Shown piece after piece: positions 22,667 to 25,234 of a stretch of DNA of 25,234 nt; within the stretch, counting starts at the first letter, position 1; the number at the start of each line of letters is the position of its first letter. The notes under the pieces were generated by a model. It worked only from the letters and a program-made list of their open reading frames with translations. It was not told the origin of the DNA and did no database searches. Position numbers and translations under genes: made by a program. Source of the DNA: a virus; IMG/VR virus record IMGVR_UViG_3300025652_000494, positions 1-25,234 of that record; one strand, written 5' to 3'.

Positions 22667-22753
22667 CGTATAATGTTCCATCATCCAAGTGTACCAAAAC
22701 ACACTGTTTGGATGTAGTTCTTCATTGTATAGTACATCTTCAAGTGCGTGCAT
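22661..22753 (-). CDS. 30-residue coupled ORF
   Basis: The ATG shares the last A of the upstream stop (TAATG). It reads MHALEDVLYNEELHPNSVFW then YTWMMEHYTQ and TAA. It is acidic with many aromatic residues. Its only support is the exact coupling, a pattern used repeatedly in this genome; function unknown. After its stop there are about 75 bases before the terminator with no further gene. Confidence 0.5.
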   Translation of the reverse strand: MHALEDVLYNEELHPNSVFWYTWMMEHYTQ

Positions 22754-23286
22754 TATGCTACCTCTTTCACAGTTTCGGTAAACCAATCTGGTACAGGACG
22801 ATTAGTCCACTTAGCAAAGTATGCCTTATCACCAATGTAGTACGCCTTGTACGCAGAGATTGCATCGTCTAACGACGCAGAGTTAGGATTACATTTGTAG
22901 TGGTCAGGCATACATTGCGGTGGTGCTGAAGTTAATCCTGTAAAGACTGTTCTGTGTGGTATGTTGTCAGGCGCGTAGAACAACCATTCTTTCGTAGCAG
23001 CCTTGTGTACTTTGTTGTAGCGGTGCGTGTACTCAATACCAAGATATCCCCATAGGTCCGACAACCAATTGTAATTGCCACGGCCTAGCCTTGCCCATGC
23101 AGTAGAGGGGTGGTTCTTGTGAGCTATCTTGTACAAGCCCTCACGGTCAGCAACTTCATCACCGTCAATTACTCTATGTGCGGTGGATAGGATTTGTGCA
23201 TACTCCAGCACCATTTTGACTACATGCTTGTCACAGTGCATTTGCGCTGCAATCTTGGGGTTTTTATCTAGATAGAATATATTCAT
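22753..23286 (-). CDS. Hypothetical protein, possibly a distant pyrimidine-dimer glycosylase relative
   Basis: 177 residues. The opening MNIFYLDKNPKIAAQMHCDK then HVVKMVLEYAQILSTA, and later KNHPSTAWARLGRGNYNWL and a PPQCMPDHYK motif at about 122-131, form a set I know as a conserved phage protein of no fixed name. Its order of motifs resembles the bacterial Pyr_excise family ('LD..RL.KQRvE.lQIL' followed by 'NHPAV.MW.GY..aL..Yg'), so a DNA-repair-type fold is possible. That link is inference and the catalytic residue is not evident. It lies after the tRNA-like element and before the 30-residue ORF. Confidence 0.65.
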   Translation of the reverse strand: MNIFYLDKNPKIAAQMHCDKHVVKMVLEYAQILSTAHRVIDGDEVADREGLYKIAHKNHPSTAWARLGRGNYNWLSDLWGYLGIEYTHRYNKVHKAATKEWLFYAPDNIPHRTVFTGLTSAPPQCMPDHYKCNPNSASLDDAISAYKAYYIGDKAYFAKWTNRPVPDWFTETVKEVA

Positions 23287-23311
23287 TGTTGGTTCTCCAT
23301 GTAAATAAGGT

Positions 23312-23421
23312 GAGGGGAGAAGGAATCGAACCTTCTGCTTGGCACACTTGAAACGTTTGCTTTCGCAATCCTATGCCATGCCTTATTCAAGTTATACAGC
23401 ATTCGCCTAGCCTTGCCCCTC
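23312..23421 (-). ncRNA. tRNA-like element (non-canonical)
   Basis: The 3' part looks like a tRNA: a perfect T-arm, GAAGG-TTCGATT-CCTTC (23319-23335), followed by one base and CCCCTC (23312-23317), which pairs with GAGGGG at 23416-23421 as a 6-bp acceptor stem, then ACC. The distance between acceptor strands is 110 bases, too long for a normal tRNA. The middle folds as TGGCAT/GTGCCA (23373-23378 with 23340-23345) enclosing TTGC-GAAA-GCAA. No good anticodon arm is found. It could be a tRNA with an insertion, a decayed tRNA, or a tRNA-mimic RNA. Confidence 0.4.
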
Positions 23422-23485
23422 TTGAAGAATTGACCCCTAGCATATCCGTCTAGCGTCCGTCAAATGTTTTTTTAATCCACACAGA

Positions 23486-23665
23486 CTAATCTTCTGGCTC
23501 CTTAACCACTGGTCCTAAATATGCTACTAACCTTGTATGGTCTATTAGTATCTTAGACAACATACTCTTAGAAACGATTACAGTTTTTTTACGTCCATCG
23601 CCGTTTACAGTTTGATGTAGTTTGTCTAGATCATCCATAGACGTTTCTAGTTTTATCTGTCTCAT
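23486..23665 (-). CDS. 59-residue ORF coupled to the PP-loop gene
   Basis: ATG at 23665 overlaps the TGA of the PP-loop gene (ATGA). It reads MRQIKLETSMDDLDKLHQTV, has a basic NGDGRKKTVIVSKSM middle, then a helical LSKILIDHTRLVAYLG end, stopping at TAG. A strand followed by helices gives it a plausible small fold; no motif is recognised. The overlap and even codon use argue that it is real. Confidence 0.65.
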   Translation of the reverse strand: MRQIKLETSMDDLDKLHQTVNGDGRKKTVIVSKSMLSKILIDHTRLVAYLGPVVKEPED

Positions 23666-24777
23666 AGTTGAACTATCTTTTCAAAGTTATTGAGATAATC
23701 TCCGACATTATCTCTAGTGACAACAGTTCCGTCAGCAGTTACAGCAAGAACTCTATTTGTTTGACTAACTAAATTATCCTTAGACCACTCTGTTCTAGTC
23801 TTACCAATGTTGTAAGCCCAATCCCTGTCACAAAAATCTCCGACAAATTGTCTTAGCATAGGTTTTGATGCAAGGAAGTTACTCTTGTGGAATTTTGGGT
23901 TGCCGTGATACCACTTTATTTGTTTGTTGTAGTGCTGGTTTATACACCACTTAAATATGTTGTCCCCCATGTAGAACGGGCAGTAGTTTGACAAATCCAT
24001 CTTCTCACCAGAGAAGTTTTTTATAATACGGAATGATCTCATTCTGCTAAAGTATCTCTGGTTGTGCCACCAGAAATCGTAGTTCCAATCTTCGTTAACC
24101 AAAAGATGCAAGTCCGGCTCGGCATCTAAGGCGAACTTATAGCCAAACAAATCTGTTTTATCTCTTTTAATATTTTTCATTAGTATAGGATTACCGACAG
24201 AACCAAAAAGAGGGTCGGCCTCTATTCCTGTAGTAACTATATTTTTAGAGGGGTCAGCCATACCATATAAATTACCTGTACTGTCTATCGTATGATTACC
24301 CGATAAAATGTAATCTTTCAGATTGTCCGGTCCTAGACTGAGAGGGTCACTGCCACCCATTATTATGTGTAATTGGTGCCTGATAGGGACTTCTCTAAAA
24401 GCAACTAGCATGGCTACACTATCTAAACCACCGGAGTAGTAGAAATCAATCTGCTTATTCTTTCTAGCAAACTCCTGCGCTCGCATCAGCATTAAATCAC
24501 TAAAGTCATACCTATCTATTTCATCATAGTACCTGTAATCAATATCACCAAAATACTTTGACATATTATCCATAGGCCATATGAAACTGCGTTTTCCTAG
24601 AGAATCATTAATACACGTTGTTCTAGCAGGTGTCCTGTTATACTCCATAAAGGCTTCTTCTCTAGTCCTAGCCAGAACATAATCAGTCTTCCACTCTCTA
24701 TCAATCTTAGAGTGTTCACCCACATGTATATCCATCAGCTTACGAAAAGCATCATCAATGTATACAAAGCTGTACAT
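23662..24777 (-). CDS. PP-loop ATPase-like protein (asparagine synthase/QueC superfamily)
   Basis: 371 residues with GAGG eight bases before the ATG, which directly follows the upstream stop. Strand IDFYY (110-114) leads into SGGLDS (115-120) and the helix VAMLVAF: the PP-loop that binds ATP pyrophosphate in N-type ATP pyrophosphatases (asparagine synthase, QueC, TilS, ThiI). These activate a carboxyl, amide or nucleoside by adenylation. An IIMGGSD (138-144) strand-loop follows. The 110-residue N-terminus lacks the Cys2 start of a glutamine amidotransferase domain, so it is not a complete asparagine synthase. The C-terminal 150 residues are aromatic-rich (WNYDFWWHNQRYF). The substrate cannot be read from the sequence. 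Confidence 0.75.
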   Translation of the reverse strand: MYSFVYIDDAFRKLMDIHVGEHSKIDREWKTDYVLARTREEAFMEYNRTPARTTCINDSLGKRSFIWPMDNMSKYFGDIDYRYYDEIDRYDFSDLMLMRAQEFARKNKQIDFYYSGGLDSVAMLVAFREVPIRHQLHIIMGGSDPLSLGPDNLKDYILSGNHTIDSTGNLYGMADPSKNIVTTGIEADPLFGSVGNPILMKNIKRDKTDLFGYKFALDAEPDLHLLVNEDWNYDFWWHNQRYFSRMRSFRIIKNFSGEKMDLSNYCPFYMGDNIFKWCINQHYNKQIKWYHGNPKFHKSNFLASKPMLRQFVGDFCDRDWAYNIGKTRTEWSKDNLVSQTNRVLAVTADGTVVTRDNVGDYLNNFEKIVQL

Positions 24778-24981
24778 TTATTTTACCTCGGTTATAACCC
24801 AACGCCCACGTTCTGCTAAATGTGGAAAACGTCTAGACCAATCTTTAGGGTAAATGTTCAATTCAGTTTCATACTTCCACTCCCAACGCAGTGTTTTACC
24901 ATCATATGCGCGAGTAGAGTATTCCGGTTGTGGCCGCTTGCTACGTTTGACAAAATGCTTGTTCTTTTTTACTTCCGACAT
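24778..24981 (-). CDS. Small hypothetical protein
   Basis: 67 residues, with its ATG 13 bases inside the 3' end of the upstream nuclease gene. It opens with a basic MSEVKKNKHFVKRSKRPQPE and continues YDGKTLRWEWKYETELNIYP, ending in RGRWVITEVK. Strand-rich with many Trp/Tyr/Arg, it may be a small nucleic-acid-binding fold, but no motif is recognised. Overlap and spacing place it in one operon with the nuclease and PP-loop genes. Confidence 0.6.
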   Translation of the reverse strand: MSEVKKNKHFVKRSKRPQPEYSTRAYDGKTLRWEWKYETELNIYPKDWSRRFPHLAERGRWVITEVK

Positions 24982-25234
24982 TTTACCTGTCCTGTATTAA
25001 TATTGTAGTATACAAGCTCCACACCTAACTGCTTCTGTATAGGTGAAAGCTGACGGTTAATCATTGTACCCGGCTTCCAGTTAGCGTTCTTGGAACGGAA
25101 CGACATTGTTTTAACCTCGACAAGTTTCACGTCCTTTGTATCAGGATTTATAGCTATGAAATCTACAGGGCCTGTGTTGTTAGTCTCGTTGTACACATGG
25201 TAGCCGCTATCAGCATAGTATCGCATAGCGCCTA
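24969..25234 (-). CDS. PD-(D/E)XK-type nuclease, partial (right edge)
   Basis: The frame is open to the right edge; an ATG at 25226 exists but is probably internal, since related proteins begin with an extra helix. Visible sequence: YYADSGYHVYNETNNTGPVD, then FIAINPDTKDVKLVEVKTMS. The pattern G-P-x-D followed after a strand by L-V-E-V-K-T gives the Asp and the Glu-x-Lys of a PD-(D/E)XK nuclease core, of the small Holliday-junction-resolvase or restriction-like type found in phages. The rest is short (about 30 residues, KPGTMINRQLSPIQKQLGVE). It would cleave DNA using a divalent metal. The specific role is unknown. Confidence 0.65.
   Translation of the reverse strand, partial: GAMRYYADSGYHVYNETNNTGPVDFIAINPDTKDVKLVEVKTMSFRSKNANWKPGTMINRQLSPIQKQLGVELVYYNINTGQVKCRK

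Noticed and set aside
23303-23387. Alternative 7-bp pairing AATAAGG/CCTTATT as a tRNA acceptor stem
   Set aside because: The T-arm would sit eight bases too far from the 3' strand, so the geometry is wrong for a tRNA.
23440-23470. TTGACG followed by TATGCT as a promoter ahead of the tRNA-like element
   Set aside because: The spacer is only 13 bases, too short for sigma70.
1-25234. CRISPR array, insertion sequence, integrase or attachment site
   Set aside because: No regularly spaced direct repeats, transposase or recombinase motifs, or tRNA-gene duplication were seen on either strand.

Overview
The window reads as part of the genome of an uncultured tailed phage, most likely marine and podovirus-like. 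This rests on a compact head/packaging/tail gene order, very short gene spacing with many TAATG and ATGA junctions, moderately AT-rich DNA, and host-type metabolic genes (a fatty acid desaturase and two 2OG-Fe(II) oxygenases) placed among virion genes. The host cannot be read from the sequence. The promoters are bacterial sigma70 consensus, so at least this part appears to use host RNA polymerase.

Layout. (1) Positions 18871 down to 1, all minus strand, form one long packaging and virion cluster. In transcription order: a cysteine-rich metallothionein-like protein, several small basic proteins, a small terminase candidate, two hypothetical genes, a 44-residue coupled ORF, large terminase, two unknown genes, portal with a second gene overlapping its 3' end, a 928-residue Gly/Ala/Ser-rich virion protein, a membrane fatty acid desaturase, a SleB-like wall hydrolase, scaffold, major capsid protein, a likely head decoration protein, a 2OG-Fe(II) oxygenase, a secreted small protein, a small beta-rich virion protein, a tail/neck adaptor, and the start of a tail protein that runs off the left edge. 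(2) Positions 18872-19164 are a divergent control region. It has two back-to-back perfect TTGACA-N16-TATAAT promoters, a 14-bp palindrome just downstream of the plus-strand -10, and a foldable leader in front of the metallothionein-like gene. (3) Positions 19165-19963, plus strand, hold a second 2OG-Fe(II) oxygenase and a 52-residue basic ORF. (4) Positions 20303-25234, minus strand, hold an accessory block: a PD-(D/E)XK-type nuclease fragment (right edge), a small hypothetical gene, a PP-loop (SGGLDS) protein, a 59-residue ORF, a tRNA-like element, a protein that may be distantly related to pyrimidine-dimer glycosylases, a DUF932-like protein and several tiny genes, punctuated by three intrinsic terminators.

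How they fit together. The virion cluster probably starts at the minus-strand promoter at 18983-19010 and makes everything needed to package DNA and build the capsid and tail, with the desaturase and one oxygenase co-expressed late. The plus-strand promoter separately drives the second oxygenase. The accessory block looks like stepped, terminator-separated small transcription units. No replication, integrase or obvious lysis genes are visible, and no CRISPR or canonical tRNA was found. Several genes listed here are under 60 codons; they were accepted because they sit exactly in stop/start overlaps with their neighbours.
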